Below, piece after piece: positions 17,033 through 25,622 of a stretch of 64,000 nt of DNA (positions are counted from its first letter, which is position 1; each line of letters opens with the position of its first letter). Origin of the DNA: Acuticoccus mangrovi (GTDB lineage Bacteria; Pseudomonadota; Alphaproteobacteria; Rhizobiales; Amorphaceae); contig NZ_JAEKJA010000023.1 in assembly GCF_016411865.1 (NCBI RefSeq), positions 28,502-92,501 of the forward strand, read 5' to 3'. The translations under genes were made by a program, and so were the position numbers. Below the pieces are notes generated by a model, which did not search any database, was not told where the DNA came from, and saw only the letters and a list, made by a program, of their open reading frames with translations.

Positions 17033-19074
17033 GCGCTCACCTCGATCAGGAGGTTGTGGCGGAGGTCGACGGTGGCGACGTCCCGCGGAAAGATCACGGT
17101 GGTGGTGTCGAGCTGGTCGATGATGGCCGGCCCGACGATCCGGTGGCCGTGGGCGAGGCGGGCGCGGTCGTAGATCACCGTTTCGACGGCGCCGGACCGG
17201 TCGAACCAGACGGGCCGCGTCGCGATCGGTGTCGGCGGCGCCGTCGCCCCGGGCTCGGTGTGGACCGGGTCGACGTCGCGGTGGTGGCGGCCCGAGGCGG
17301 CGATCCGCACGCTGGTGATCTCGATCGGTGCGCCCGGGTTGTGGAAGCCGTAGGCCTCGTCGTGCGCCGTGGAAAAGGCCGCCTCGAGCGCCGCGCGGTC
17401 GGCCGCGCCGTCGTCGGGGTAGGGGACCGCGAGCTCGAAATTCTGCCCCAGATAGCGCATCTCGAGGGTGGCCTCGGTGCGGGCGTCGCCCGCGGCGACG
17501 TCCTGGGCGGCGAACCATGCGCCCGCCTCCGCCCGCAGCTCCGTGAGGACGGGAGCGAGCGCGTCGCCGAGCCGATCGTCGAGCGGGAGGTGGACGGTGC
17601 GCACGAAGTGCTCGAGCTGATCGGCGACGATCAGGCCTTGGGCGCACAGGAGGCCCGGATGACGCGGCACCATGATCTTGCGGATGCCGAGCGCCCGCGC
17701 GACGGAAGCGGCATGGAGCGGCCCGGCGCCGCCATAGGCGATGAGGGTGAAGTCGCGCGGATCGTGGCCACGCTCGACGGAGATCGCGCGGATGCCGCGC
17801 ACCATGTTGGCGACGGCGATGTCGATGATGCCGAGCGCCGTCCACTCCGGCGAGAGGCCGGTCGCCGCGGCGAGCTCGCCGATGACGGCGTCGGCCGCCT
17901 CCACCTGCATCGGCATGCTGCCGCTCAGGAGGCCGCCCGCGGAGAGCCGGCCGAGCACGAGGTTGGCGTCGCTGACAGTCGGCTGGGTGCCGCCACGTCC
18001 GTAGCAGGCGGGGCCCGGAACGGCGCCGGCGCTGCGCGGGCCGACCTTGACGAGCCCGTCGGTGTCGACCCAGGCGATGGAGCCGCCGCCGGCGCCGATC
18101 GCGTCGATGTCGACCGAGGGCATGCGGACCGGATAGCCCTCGACCCAGCGCTCGTGGACGGTGTTGGCGGCGAAGCCACGCAACAGGGCGACGTCGGAGC
18201 TGGTGCCGCCGATGTCGAGGGTGATGGCGTTCGGCTCGCCGATCTGCCGGGTGAGATGGACGGCGCCGGCGACGCCCGCCGCCGGCCCCGACAGCGCGGT
18301 GCGGATCGGGAAGGTGCGGGCGCGGGCGGCCGAGATCAGCCCGCCGCTCGACTGGTTGATGCCGAGCGGCACCGGCCCGACCGCCTCGGCGATGCCGCTT
18401 TCGAGCCGCCCCAGATAGGCACTCATGATCGGCTGCAGATAGGCGTTGAGAACGGTGGTCGAGAGGCGCTCATATTCGCGGAACTCCGGCCGCACCTCGC
18501 ACGAGAGGGAGATCTCGATGCCCGGCATCGCGCGGCGCAGGGCCTCGCCGAGGCGCTGCTCGTGCGCGTCCGTGAGGTAGGAGAAGAGGAGGCAGACGGC
18601 GACGGCGTCCGGCTCGGCGGCGGCGACCGCCGCGGCGACGCGGTCGACTTCCTCAGCTTCGAGCGGGCGGACGATCCGACCGCCGCGCGTCACCCGCTCG
18701 GCGACCTCGAAGCGCAGATGGCGGGGGACGAGGGGAGGCGGATTGTCCTTCTGGAGATCGTAGATGCTCGGGCGGACCTGTCGGCCGATTTCGAGGAGAT
18801 CGCGGAACCCCTCGGTGGTGACGAGCGCGACCCGGCACGGGCGCTGCTCGATGAGCGCGTTGGTGGCGACCGTGGTGCCGTGGGCGATGCGGCCGATGTC
18901 GCGCGGGTGAAGCCCCGTCGCCTCGCACAGCTCGGCGATGCCGGCGAGGATCGCCTCGGCCGGGTTCTGCGGCGTCGAGGGGCGCTTGTGGTAGTGGGTG
19001 AGGCCCGTCGCGGGCTCGTAGGCGCACACGTCGGTGAAGGTGCCGCCGACGTCGATACCAAGGGTCCAACTCAC
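17029..19074 (-). CDS. hyuA: Hydantoinase A/5-oxoprolinase alpha subunit
   Basis: 681-aa ATP-binding subunit with an actin-like fold. Seen: GIDVGGTFTDVCAY at the N-terminus, RIAHGTTVATNALIEQ, a second phosphate site TLDIGGTSSDVAL, AIGAGGGSIAWVD and YGGAGPLHA. I chose GTG 19074, 5 codons before GIDVGGTFTD; the ATG at 19113 would add 13 Arg-rich residues. GAGGGGG lies upstream. It forms the enzyme with HyuB and follows the ammonia-lyase gene by 61 bp. Confidence 0.9.
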   Translation of the reverse strand: MSWTLGIDVGGTFTDVCAYEPATGLTHYHKRPSTPQNPAEAILAGIAELCEATGLHPRDIGRIAHGTTVATNALIEQRPCRVALVTTEGFRDLLEIGRQVRPSIYDLQKDNPPPLVPRHLRFEVAERVTRGGRIVRPLEAEEVDRVAAAVAAAEPDAVAVCLLFSYLTDAHEQRLGEALRRAMPGIEISLSCEVRPEFREYERLSTTVLNAYLQPIMSAYLGRLESGIAEAVGPVPLGINQSSGGLISAARARTFPIRTALSGPAAGVAGAVHLTRQIGEPNAITLDIGGTSSDVALLRGFAANTVHERWVEGYPVRMPSVDIDAIGAGGGSIAWVDTDGLVKVGPRSAGAVPGPACYGRGGTQPTVSDANLVLGRLSAGGLLSGSMPMQVEAADAVIGELAAATGLSPEWTALGIIDIAVANMVRGIRAISVERGHDPRDFTLIAYGGAGPLHAASVARALGIRKIMVPRHPGLLCAQGLIVADQLEHFVRTVHLPLDDRLGDALAPVLTELRAEAGAWFAAQDVAAGDARTEATLEMRYLGQNFELAVPYPDDGAADRAALEAAFSTAHDEAYGFHNPGAPIEITSVRIAASGRHHRDVDPVHTEPGATAPPTPIATRPVWFDRSGAVETVIYDRARLAHGHRIVGPAIIDQLDTTTVIFPRDVATVDLRHNLLIEVSA

Positions 19075-19135
19075 CGCGTCGCACCCCCTCGGGAGGCGTC
19101 GACGAGCACGCATCGGGCCGCCATTCTCGTCACCA

Positions 19136-20332
19136 TCACGCGCCGATCGGTTCGAGTTCGGCCGAGGCCGGGTAGCCCTCGGCGCGGAGGTCGCGGGCGA
19201 GGATCTCAGCGGTGCTCTCGCGGTCGACGACGCCTTCGGTCGCGATCACGAGGACCCGGCTGTCGGGACCGAGACGCATCGTCTCGCGGGCGGCAGGGTG
19301 CGCGCAGGCGGCGATCAGCCCCGCGAGCCCGGCGACGCCGGAATCGCCGATCCCGATCGGCGGATCGCCGAACGCGCCGGCGGTGATCGCCTGCATCGAC
19401 CAGACCGCCATCTCGTCGGGAATGGTCATGAAGACGTCCACCCCTTCGGCGAGCACCGGCCATGCGAGGGCCGAGACCTCGCCGACGGAGAGGCCGCTCA
19501 TCACCGTGTCGAGCGCTCCATCGGCGACGACCGGCGTGCCGGCGAGAGCGGAGCGGTAGAGGCAGTCCGCCTTGTCGGGCTCGACTACGACGATGGTGGG
19601 CGCCTCGGCCGAATTGTCCGCCTCGCGCATCAGGCCGCAGACCGCGGCGGCGAGCCCACCGCATCCGCCTTGGAGGAAGACGTGGGTGGGGTCGAAGCGC
19701 GGGCCATATTGGTCCTGCAGCTCGAGGATCATGGTGCCGTAGCCGGCCATAACGTCACGCGGGATCTCGTCGAACTGGGGCGCCGTGTCGGGGACGAGGA
19801 GCCAGCCGCTCCGCTCCGCCGTCGCGGCGGCCGTCGCGGTGGACATATCGTAGGTGCCGTCGACCCGGACGACGGTCGCGCCCTCGGCCTCGATGAGGCG
19901 CTGCCGGCCGGCCGAGACGCCCGCATGAAGGAAGACGACGCAGCGGCAGCCCGCCCGACGCGCGCCCCAGGCGACCGAGAGGCCGTGGTTGCCGTCCGAG
20001 GCGGTGGCGACGGTGATCGACGCGGGCGAAGCGCCGCCGGCCGCGATGCGCAGCGCCCGCGCCACGGCATAGGCGCCGCCGAGAGCCTTGAAGCTGCCGA
20101 TGCCGAAGCGGTCCCCTTCGTCCTTGCAGCGGATGTCCGAAACGCCGCACCGGGCGGCGAGCTTCGGCAGATCGATCAAAGGTGTGGGGCGATAGCCCCG
20201 CCACGCCGAAATCTCGCCAAAGGCCTCCTCGGCGAGGGCACGACTGACGTAGCGTTTCAGTGCACCATAGGGCGCCGCCGTCCGGCGAAGGCCGTTCGCC
20301 ACGAAATGAATGTCCGGTCGCGGAAGGGGCAT
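19136..20332 (-). CDS. dpaL: Diaminopropionate ammonia-lyase-like PLP enzyme
   Basis: 398-aa fold-type II PLP enzyme. K82 in GIGSFKALGGAYA is the PLP lysine, QGGCGGLAAAV the phosphate loop, and ATASDGNHGLSVAWGAR carries the acidic residue used by diaminopropionate ammonia-lyase. Length and the N-terminal HFVANGLRR match DpaL/YgeX, which turns 2,3-diaminopropionate into pyruvate and two ammonia. E. coli ygeX lies in a purine/hydantoin degradation cluster, and here it heads the hyuAB operon, so a role in nitrogen salvage fits. Threonine dehydratase-type enzymes are the next alternative. Confidence 0.8.
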   Translation of the reverse strand: MPLPRPDIHFVANGLRRTAAPYGALKRYVSRALAEEAFGEISAWRGYRPTPLIDLPKLAARCGVSDIRCKDEGDRFGIGSFKALGGAYAVARALRIAAGGASPASITVATASDGNHGLSVAWGARRAGCRCVVFLHAGVSAGRQRLIEAEGATVVRVDGTYDMSTATAAATAERSGWLLVPDTAPQFDEIPRDVMAGYGTMILELQDQYGPRFDPTHVFLQGGCGGLAAAVCGLMREADNSAEAPTIVVVEPDKADCLYRSALAGTPVVADGALDTVMSGLSVGEVSALAWPVLAEGVDVFMTIPDEMAVWSMQAITAGAFGDPPIGIGDSGVAGLAGLIAACAHPAARETMRLGPDSRVLVIATEGVVDRESTAEILARDLRAEGYPASAELEPIGA

Positions 20333-20628
20333 GGGGTTTCCGGCTATTTCCTATACGCTAAATTCATAGACATATTTTTCTCTCATGCAATATGGTGGAT
20401 CGAGTTTCACCCGGCGTGTGATTCCGATCGAGAGGCGACCTAGATGTTGCGCTTCGGTTTTTAACCGATTGATTTGATGAATGGAAAACCCCATGTACGG
20501 TCGCGGCGACGGAAAATCACACGGCATGGCAGGGACGAGTTCGGGCGCCAAGGCTTGTTTCGTTCAGTAAACGCCTTTCGAGAGAAAGCAGATTCCTTTA
20601 GGGTCGGGGAACGAAAGAGGGGAATCCA
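20333..20628. promoter_or_regulatory. 296-bp divergent control region, dpaL/hyu operon and XRE-cupin regulator
   Basis: No supported gene. It is AT-richer than the flanks, with TATTTTTCTCTC near 20371 and a dyad at 20454-20468. A second loose dyad CGTT-cagta-AACG is at 20561-20573, about 55 bp before the regulator start. It should hold the promoters of both operons and sites for the regulator itself. Confidence 0.5.
20454..20468. promoter_or_regulatory. 15-bp palindrome TCGGTT-TTT-AACCGA, candidate operator
   Basis: Perfect 6+3+6 inverted repeat between the two divergent genes, about 120 bp from dpaL and 160 bp from the XRE-cupin gene. Length and symmetry suit a dimeric helix-turn-helix protein; binding by the adjacent regulator is inferred. 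Confidence 0.4.
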
Positions 20629-21309
20629 ATGGCTAGCAAAGAAACGCCCGCAGGGATGAAGGGCGACGGATCGGCGGGCCAGCTCGGCCGACGGCTGCGC
20701 TCCTGGCGCACCGGGCGGGGGATGACGCTCGCGGCCGTGAGCCAGAAGACGGGGGTGGCCAGTTCCTCGCTCTCCAAGATCGAGAACGAGCAGGTGTCGG
20801 TCTCCTACCACACGCTCAAGCGCATCTGCGACGGGCTCGACATCCCGATCGAGGAGATCATCAACCCCGATCACAAGAAGTTCGCCCCGGGTCGGCGCTC
20901 GATCACCCGCGCGGCCGACGGGTCGGAGTTCGGCTGCCCGCAGTATATCTACCGCGCCCACGCCACGGACATGTCCAAGAAGGAGATGATCCCGCTCGAA
21001 ATGACCGTCCTCGCCCGCAAGCCGGAGGACTTCGACGACTGGAACAAGCACGAGGGCGAAGAATTCGTCTACGTCCTCTCCGGCGTCGTGGATATGTACA
21101 CCGAGTTCTATGCGCCGACGCGGCTCGTCGCAGGCGAAAGCCTCTATTTCGACAGCGCGATGGGGCACATGTTCATCTCCGTCAGCGAGGAGGACGCGCG
21201 AATCCTATCGATCTGCTACGACCCGCGCGCGCACATGCAGGACGATATCCTGGACTTCTTCCGCGCAGGCCGGCTGAACGTGCAACCGCTGGCGGACGAG
21301 TCGGTGTAG
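20629..21309 (+). CDS. XRE-family regulator with C-terminal cupin sensor domain
   Basis: 226-aa transcription factor. Residues about 17-72 form an XRE helix-turn-helix (LGRRLRSWRTGRGMTLAAVS, then SSLSKIENEQVSVSYHTLKRICDGL). Residues about 110-195 form a cupin-2 barrel (HEGEEFVYVLSGVVDMYTE, then LVAGESLYFDSAMGHMF), like PuuR-type regulators that sense small nitrogen compounds. AGAGGGGAA precedes the ATG. It is divergent from the dpaL-hyuAB-oxidase operon and 81 bp ahead of the urease operon, so it could control both. The ligand is unknown. Confidence 0.85.
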   Translation: MASKETPAGMKGDGSAGQLGRRLRSWRTGRGMTLAAVSQKTGVASSSLSKIENEQVSVSYHTLKRICDGLDIPIEEIINPDHKKFAPGRRSITRAADGSEFGCPQYIYRAHATDMSKKEMIPLEMTVLARKPEDFDDWNKHEGEEFVYVLSGVVDMYTEFYAPTRLVAGESLYFDSAMGHMFISVSEEDARILSICYDPRAHMQDDILDFFRAGRLNVQPLADESV

Positions 21310-21390
21310 CGGGACGGCGATGGCACCCACCGACCACGGCCCGTGCCGTCACTCTGGGGCGGATGGTCCGACGCGGCGCGGCGCCCGCCC

Positions 21391-21867
21391 ATGACGTCGC
21401 CTGCGTCTGAGGCGCCGGCAGATGTGCTCCTCGTGGAACGCGTGCTCGGCGATGCCGCGGCGGGCGACTGGCACGAACGGCTGCACGAGGTCGTCCATGC
21501 GGGCGGGCTGGAGTTCGTCTTCATCGAGCCCGCCAACCTCAAACGCCGCCGTTTTCGCGCCCGGTCCGACGGGGGGACGGACGTTGCTATCAGCCTGCCG
21601 CGCGATGCCGTCCTCTTCGACGGTGCGGTGCTCTATTTCAGTGCCGATAGGGCCATCGTCCTCAAGGTGGGCGAGCAGAGGCGGCTGCGGCTTCGCCCCG
21701 TCGATCGCGATGCCGCGCTGGAGCTCGGCCATCTCGCCGGCCACCTCCATTGGCGCGTCGGGTTCGAGGCCGGCGACCTCCTCGTCGCCGTCGACGGGGA
21801 CGAGGAGGCCTATTGGGCGCGGCTGAAGCGGCTGCTCGAGGATGATCGTGTCCGACCCGTCGGCTGA
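21391..21867 (+). CDS. ureE: Urease accessory protein UreE-like (nickel chaperone)
   Basis: 158-aa UreE homologue. The N-terminal half (LLVERVLGDAA) and the central LKRRRFRARSDGGTDVAISLPRDAVLFDGAVLY match the UreE peptide-binding domain, and ELGHLAGHLHW holds the histidine region of the metal-binding C-terminal domain. There is no His-rich tail. I start at ATG 21391; an in-frame ATG at 21343 would add 16 residues without homology. It overlaps ureF by 26 bp. Having accessory genes first in the operon is unusual. Nickel delivery is inferred from the family. Confidence 0.75.
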   Translation: MTSPASEAPADVLLVERVLGDAAAGDWHERLHEVVHAGGLEFVFIEPANLKRRRFRARSDGGTDVAISLPRDAVLFDGAVLYFSADRAIVLKVGEQRRLRLRPVDRDAALELGHLAGHLHWRVGFEAGDLLVAVDGDEEAYWARLKRLLEDDRVRPVG

Positions 21868-22540
21868 GGCGGTCCTCGGGCTCCTCACCAGTCTGCGGCT
21901 TGGCGACGGGCAGTTTCCGAGCGGCGCCTTCGCCTTCTCCGGCGGGCTCGAGACGCTCTGCGCCGACGGCCACTTCGCCCGTGGGGACCTCGGCGCCTTC
22001 CTCATGGGTCAGCTCACCGGCCGGTGGCTGCCCTTCGATCGGGCTTTCGTGGAGGCCGCCGCCGCGGCCCACGACGATGCCGATCGGCTCGCAGAGCTCG
22101 ACGAGACGGTCGACGCGCTGACCGTCGGCGACCTGCAGCGTCGCTCCTCGCAGCGGGCCGGACGGGCGCTTCTCGGCGTCCACGCGCGGCTCGGAACCGC
22201 GGGAGCCGCGGACTACAGGACGCGCGTCGAGCGCGACGGACTGCCCGGCCATCAGCCGATCGTGCAGGGGGCGATGCTCGCCGCGTCGGGCCTCGCGATC
22301 AGTCAGGTCGCCGCCTGCGCGGCCTACGGCGTCCTGTCGAGCCTCTGCTCGGCCGCGGTCCGGCTCGGCAAGGTGAGCCACCTCGACGCGCAGGCCGCCC
22401 TCGTCGCCGTCCATCCCGCCCTTGCCGCGGCGCTCGCGCGGCCCGCGCCGCCGCTCGACGAGGCGGCCGCCTTCTCGCCGCTGACGGAGATCGCGATGAT
22501 GCGCCACGACGCCCGTCCGAGCCGCCTTTTCTCCAATTGA
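21842..22540 (+). CDS. ureF: Urease accessory protein UreF
   Basis: 232-aa helical accessory protein that joins UreD and UreG in the activation complex. Seen: LRLGDGQFPSGAFAFSGGLE near the N-terminus (the UreF hallmark is usually written xDSxxPxGxFAxSxGLE) and the conserved C-terminal tail PSRLFSN, needed for UreG binding in known UreF. ATG at 21842 inside the ureE end. The next gene follows after 30 bp. Confidence 0.85.
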   Translation: MIVSDPSAEAVLGLLTSLRLGDGQFPSGAFAFSGGLETLCADGHFARGDLGAFLMGQLTGRWLPFDRAFVEAAAAAHDDADRLAELDETVDALTVGDLQRRSSQRAGRALLGVHARLGTAGAADYRTRVERDGLPGHQPIVQGAMLAASGLAISQVAACAAYGVLSSLCSAAVRLGKVSHLDAQAALVAVHPALAAALARPAPPLDEAAAFSPLTEIAMMRHDARPSRLFSN

Positions 22541-22570
22541 CCCCGGTGGGTCCCATCGAGAGGCAGACCA

Positions 22571-23266
22571 GTGAACCTTACGCCGACCGAGTTCGAGCGC
22601 CTCACCATCTTCAGCGCCGCCGAGTTCGCCCGCCGCAACCGGCGGGACGGCATCCGCCTGTCCCACCCGGAGGCCGTCGCCCTGATCGCCGACGAGATGC
22701 TGCACGCGGCGCGCAAGGGGATGGCCTATGCCGAGATTGTCGACATGGCCGGCAAGCTTCTGAGCGCCGACGACGTTGAGCCGGGGGTCGCCGGCATGAT
22801 CCCCCACGTGATGGTGGAGGGGAACTTCGAGGAGGGCACCAAGCTCCTCGTGGTGTTCGATCCCATCGGCGTGGGCGAGGCGGCCGGGCCGGCGCCGCCC
22901 CAGCCCGGCGAGATCCTGTGCCGGGAGGGCGAGATCGCGCTGTTGCCGGGCCGCGAGCGGGTTCGGCTCGACGTCCTCAACACCGGCGACCGGGACATCC
23001 AGGTGCGCAGCCACACCCACTTCTTCGAGGTCAACAAGGCGCTCGACTTCGACCGTGCCAAGGCGTTCGGCATGAAGCTCGACGCGCCCTCGGGCGTGGG
23101 CGTGCGCTTCGAGCCGGGCTTGCGCAAGAGCGTGACCCTCGTTCCCCTCGGCGGAACGGGCGAGGTCCACGGCGAAGCCGGCCTCACCCAGGGCTCGACG
23201 CGGCGTGACGGCGTCCGCGCTGAAGCGCTTGCGGCCGCTCGCGCGCGCGGCTACCGGGGCGCCTGA
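22571..23266 (+). CDS. ureAB: Fused urease gamma-beta subunit
   Basis: 231-aa fusion of the two small urease subunits. Residues 1-100 are gamma (LTPTEFERLTIFSAAEFARR, MAYAEIVDMAGKLL, GMIPHVMVEGNFEEGTKLL); residues about 112-215 are beta (PGEILCREGEIALLPGRE, NTGDRDIQVRSHTHFFEVNKAL, FDRAKAFGMKLD). Similar fusions occur in Helicobacter and some alphaproteobacteria. The start is GTG 22571 with GAGAGG upstream. The linker PIGVGEAAGPAPPQ replaces the gap between separate genes. It forms the scaffold around the alpha subunit, whose gene starts 2 bp later. Confidence 0.9.
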   Translation: MNLTPTEFERLTIFSAAEFARRNRRDGIRLSHPEAVALIADEMLHAARKGMAYAEIVDMAGKLLSADDVEPGVAGMIPHVMVEGNFEEGTKLLVVFDPIGVGEAAGPAPPQPGEILCREGEIALLPGRERVRLDVLNTGDRDIQVRSHTHFFEVNKALDFDRAKAFGMKLDAPSGVGVRFEPGLRKSVTLVPLGGTGEVHGEAGLTQGSTRRDGVRAEALAAARARGYRGA

Positions 23267-23268
23267 CG

Positions 23269-24975
23269 ATGACCGTCCTGACGCGCGCCCACTACGCCTC
23301 GATCTACGGGCCGACGACGGGTGATCGGGTGCGGCTCGGCGACACGACGCTCCTCGCCGAGATCGAGCACGATTTCACTCGCTATGGCGACGAGCTGACC
23401 GCGGGGGCCGGCAAGTCGCTGCGCGACGGGGAGGGGTTCCAAGCGCGCGCCACCTATGCCGACGGCGCGCTCGACCTCGTGATCACCAACGCGACGATCA
23501 TCGATGCCGTCGCCGGCATCGTGAAGGCCGACATCGGCATCCGAGACGGGACGATCGTCGGGATCGGCAAGGCCGGCAATCCGGACATCATGGACGGGGT
23601 CTCGCCGCAGCTGCGCACCGGGCCGAACACCGCCGTGCTGCCGGGCGAGGACAGCATCGTGACCGCCGGTGCCATCGAGGTGCACGCGCACTTCTCGTCC
23701 CCCCAGCAGTGCGATCACGCCCTTGCCGGCGGCACCACCACGATGGTCGGCATGGGGATCGGGCCGAACTTCGACATCAGCTGCGCCGGCCCGAACTCCG
23801 TCGGCATGATCATCCGCGCGGCCGACGCCTACTGCCTCAATTTCGGCTTCCTGGGGCGCGCGTCGTCGGATGTCGGCGCGGTCGAGGAATCCGTCGCCGG
23901 CGGCGCGCTGGGGGTGAAGATCCACGAGGATTTCGGCGCCCAGCCGGCGGTCATCGATGCGACGCTGCGGGCGGCGGACGCCAACGACTTCTCGGTCAAG
24001 GTGCACACCGATTCCATCAACGAGTTCGGCTTCTGTGAAGACACCATGGCCGTGATCGGCGGGCGCGTGGTGCACATGTACCATGTCGAGGGGGCCGGCG
24101 GTGGCCACGCTCCCGATCAGCTCGTCGTCAACGCCTATCCGAACGTCCTGCCGTCGTCGACCAATCCGACCAACCCCTTCACCGCCTACGCGCTCGACGA
24201 GGGCGTGCCGATGACGATGATCGGCCACCGCCTCAACTACCGCCTCGCCGAGGACGTGCACTTCGCCGAATCCCGCATCCGCCCGCAGACCATGGCGGCG
24301 GAGGATTTCCTTCACGATCTCGGGGCGATCTCGATCTTCGCCACCGACACCCAGGGGATGGGGCGGCTCGCCGAGAACGTCGCCCGGTGCTGGCAGCTCG
24401 CGAGCGTGATGAAGGCGCGCGTCGGTCGCCTCGCCGAGGAGACGACGGCCGACGCCGACAACGAGCGCATCAAGCGCTATGTGGCAAAGCTCACCATCAA
24501 CCCGGCCATCGCATGCGGCATCGACGAGCACGTCGGCTCGATCGAGGCGGGCAAGATGGCCGACCTCGTCGTGTGGCCGAGGCGCTCCTTCGGGGTGAAG
24601 CCGTCGCACGTCATCAAGTCGGGCTTCATCGCCTGGGCCGCGATGGGCGACGGCAACGGCAGTCTGGTGGGCTCCGAGCCGTTCGTCCACCGCCCGATGT
24701 GGGCGGCGCTCGGCAGGGCGAAGACGCATCTCGGCGTGACCTTCGCCTCCAAGCTCGCGATCGACAACGACGTGGCGCGTCGGCTCGGCGTCGCGAAGCG
24801 GATGCTGCCGATCCGCTCGGTGCGCCGTCTCGGCAAGCGCGACATGGTGCGCAACGACGCGATGCCTCATATCGAGGTCGACACGGAGACGTTCGAGGTG
24901 CGCGCCGACGGGCAGCTCCTGATCTGCGATCCGGCGCCGGTCGTTCCCCTCAACAGAAAGTACATGCTGCGATGA
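23269..24975 (+). CDS. ureC: Divergent urease alpha subunit (UreC-like nickel amidohydrolase)
   Basis: 568-aa full-length UreC homologue. All ligands are kept: H139 and H141 (VHAHF), K217 (carbamylated lysine, GVKIHEDFG), H219, H246 (VHTDS), H272 ([11 protein letters not shown]), D360 (ATDTQGMG), and catalytic H320 and R336. Departures from classic urease: flap cysteine 319 is Gly (MIGHRLN instead of VCHHLD), 321 is Arg, 222 is Phe, the A363 position is Gly, and the substrate loop after GGTTTMVG is five residues shorter ([15 protein letters not shown]). So it is probably an active binuclear nickel enzyme, but perhaps not for plain urea. The stop overlaps ureG by 4 bp. A diverged true urease remains possible. 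Confidence 0.85.
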   Translation: MTVLTRAHYASIYGPTTGDRVRLGDTTLLAEIEHDFTRYGDELTAGAGKSLRDGEGFQARATYADGALDLVITNATIIDAVAGIVKADIGIRDGTIVGIGKAGNPDIMDGVSPQLRTGPNTAVLPGEDSIVTAGAIEVHAHFSSPQQCDHALAGGTTTMVGMGIGPNFDISCAGPNSVGMIIRAADAYCLNFGFLGRASSDVGAVEESVAGGALGVKIHEDFGAQPAVIDATLRAADANDFSVKVHTDSINEFGFCEDTMAVIGGRVVHMYHVEGAGGGHAPDQLVVNAYPNVLPSSTNPTNPFTAYALDEGVPMTMIGHRLNYRLAEDVHFAESRIRPQTMAAEDFLHDLGAISIFATDTQGMGRLAENVARCWQLASVMKARVGRLAEETTADADNERIKRYVAKLTINPAIACGIDEHVGSIEAGKMADLVVWPRRSFGVKPSHVIKSGFIAWAAMGDGNGSLVGSEPFVHRPMWAALGRAKTHLGVTFASKLAIDNDVARRLGVAKRMLPIRSVRRLGKRDMVRNDAMPHIEVDTETFEVRADGQLLICDPAPVVPLNRKYMLR

Positions 24976-25622
24976 GTGTGAGCGGGAAGGGTGCCGCGCG
25001 CGTCGGGATCGGCGGTCCGGTCGGATGCGGCAAGACGGCGCTCCTTGAACGGATGCTGCCGCGTTTCGGGGCTCTCGGCGTCGAAGTCGCGGTGATCACC
25101 AACGATCTCGTAACCGACGAAGACGCGCGGCGCTTGCGCGAGAAGCGCCTCATCGATCCGGCGCGCGTTGTGGCGGTGGAGGCGGGGGCGTGCCCCCACA
25201 CCGTCATCCGCGAGGACCCCACCTTGAACATGGAGGCCGCCGACGCGCTCGATCGGCGGTTTCCCATGCTCGATCTCATCCTGATCGAGAGCGGCGGGGA
25301 CAATCTGGCGTCCACCTTCTCGCTGGACCTCGTGGACTATTGGATCTTCGTGATCGACGTTGCCGGCGGCGACGACATTCCGCGCAAGCGGGGGCCGGGC
25401 GTCATCCAGTGCGACCTCCTCGTGATCAACAAGGTGGACCTCCATGCGCAAGTAGACGTTGACCTTGCGCGGATGATGGCCGAGGCGACGCAGGTGCGTG
25501 ACGGACGGCCGCTCATCGGCACGAGTTGCCGAACCGGGGAGGGGATCGATGCCGTCGTCGATGCCATCCGCCGCGAGGTGCTCTTCGCCGACGTGCTTCA
25601 GCCCGGCGCGGCCGAGGCGTGA
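24972..25622 (+). CDS. ureG: Urease accessory GTPase UreG
   Basis: 216-aa GTPase that drives nickel insertion. P-loop GGPVGCGKT (13-21), metal-binding [11 protein letters not shown] (classic CPH), [22 protein letters not shown] and the base-recognition NKVD. ATG 24972 overlaps the ureC stop (ATGA); longer frames upstream read through ureC in the wrong frame. The stop overlaps the ureD start (GTGA). Confidence 0.92.
   Translation: MSVSGKGAARVGIGGPVGCGKTALLERMLPRFGALGVEVAVITNDLVTDEDARRLREKRLIDPARVVAVEAGACPHTVIREDPTLNMEAADALDRRFPMLDLILIESGGDNLASTFSLDLVDYWIFVIDVAGGDDIPRKRGPGVIQCDLLVINKVDLHAQVDVDLARMMAEATQVRDGRPLIGTSCRTGEGIDAVVDAIRREVLFADVLQPGAAEA

Noticed and set aside
17033..17845. N-terminal extension of HyuB to 842 codons
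   Set aside because: The extra 271 codons overlap hyuA out of frame; the conserved HyuB start is at 17032.
17056..19386. 776-codon plus-strand open frame
   Set aside because: Antisense to hyuA with no domain and a shadow composition.
20461..21168. 235-codon minus-strand frame
   Set aside because: Antisense to the XRE-cupin gene, which has clear domains on the plus strand.
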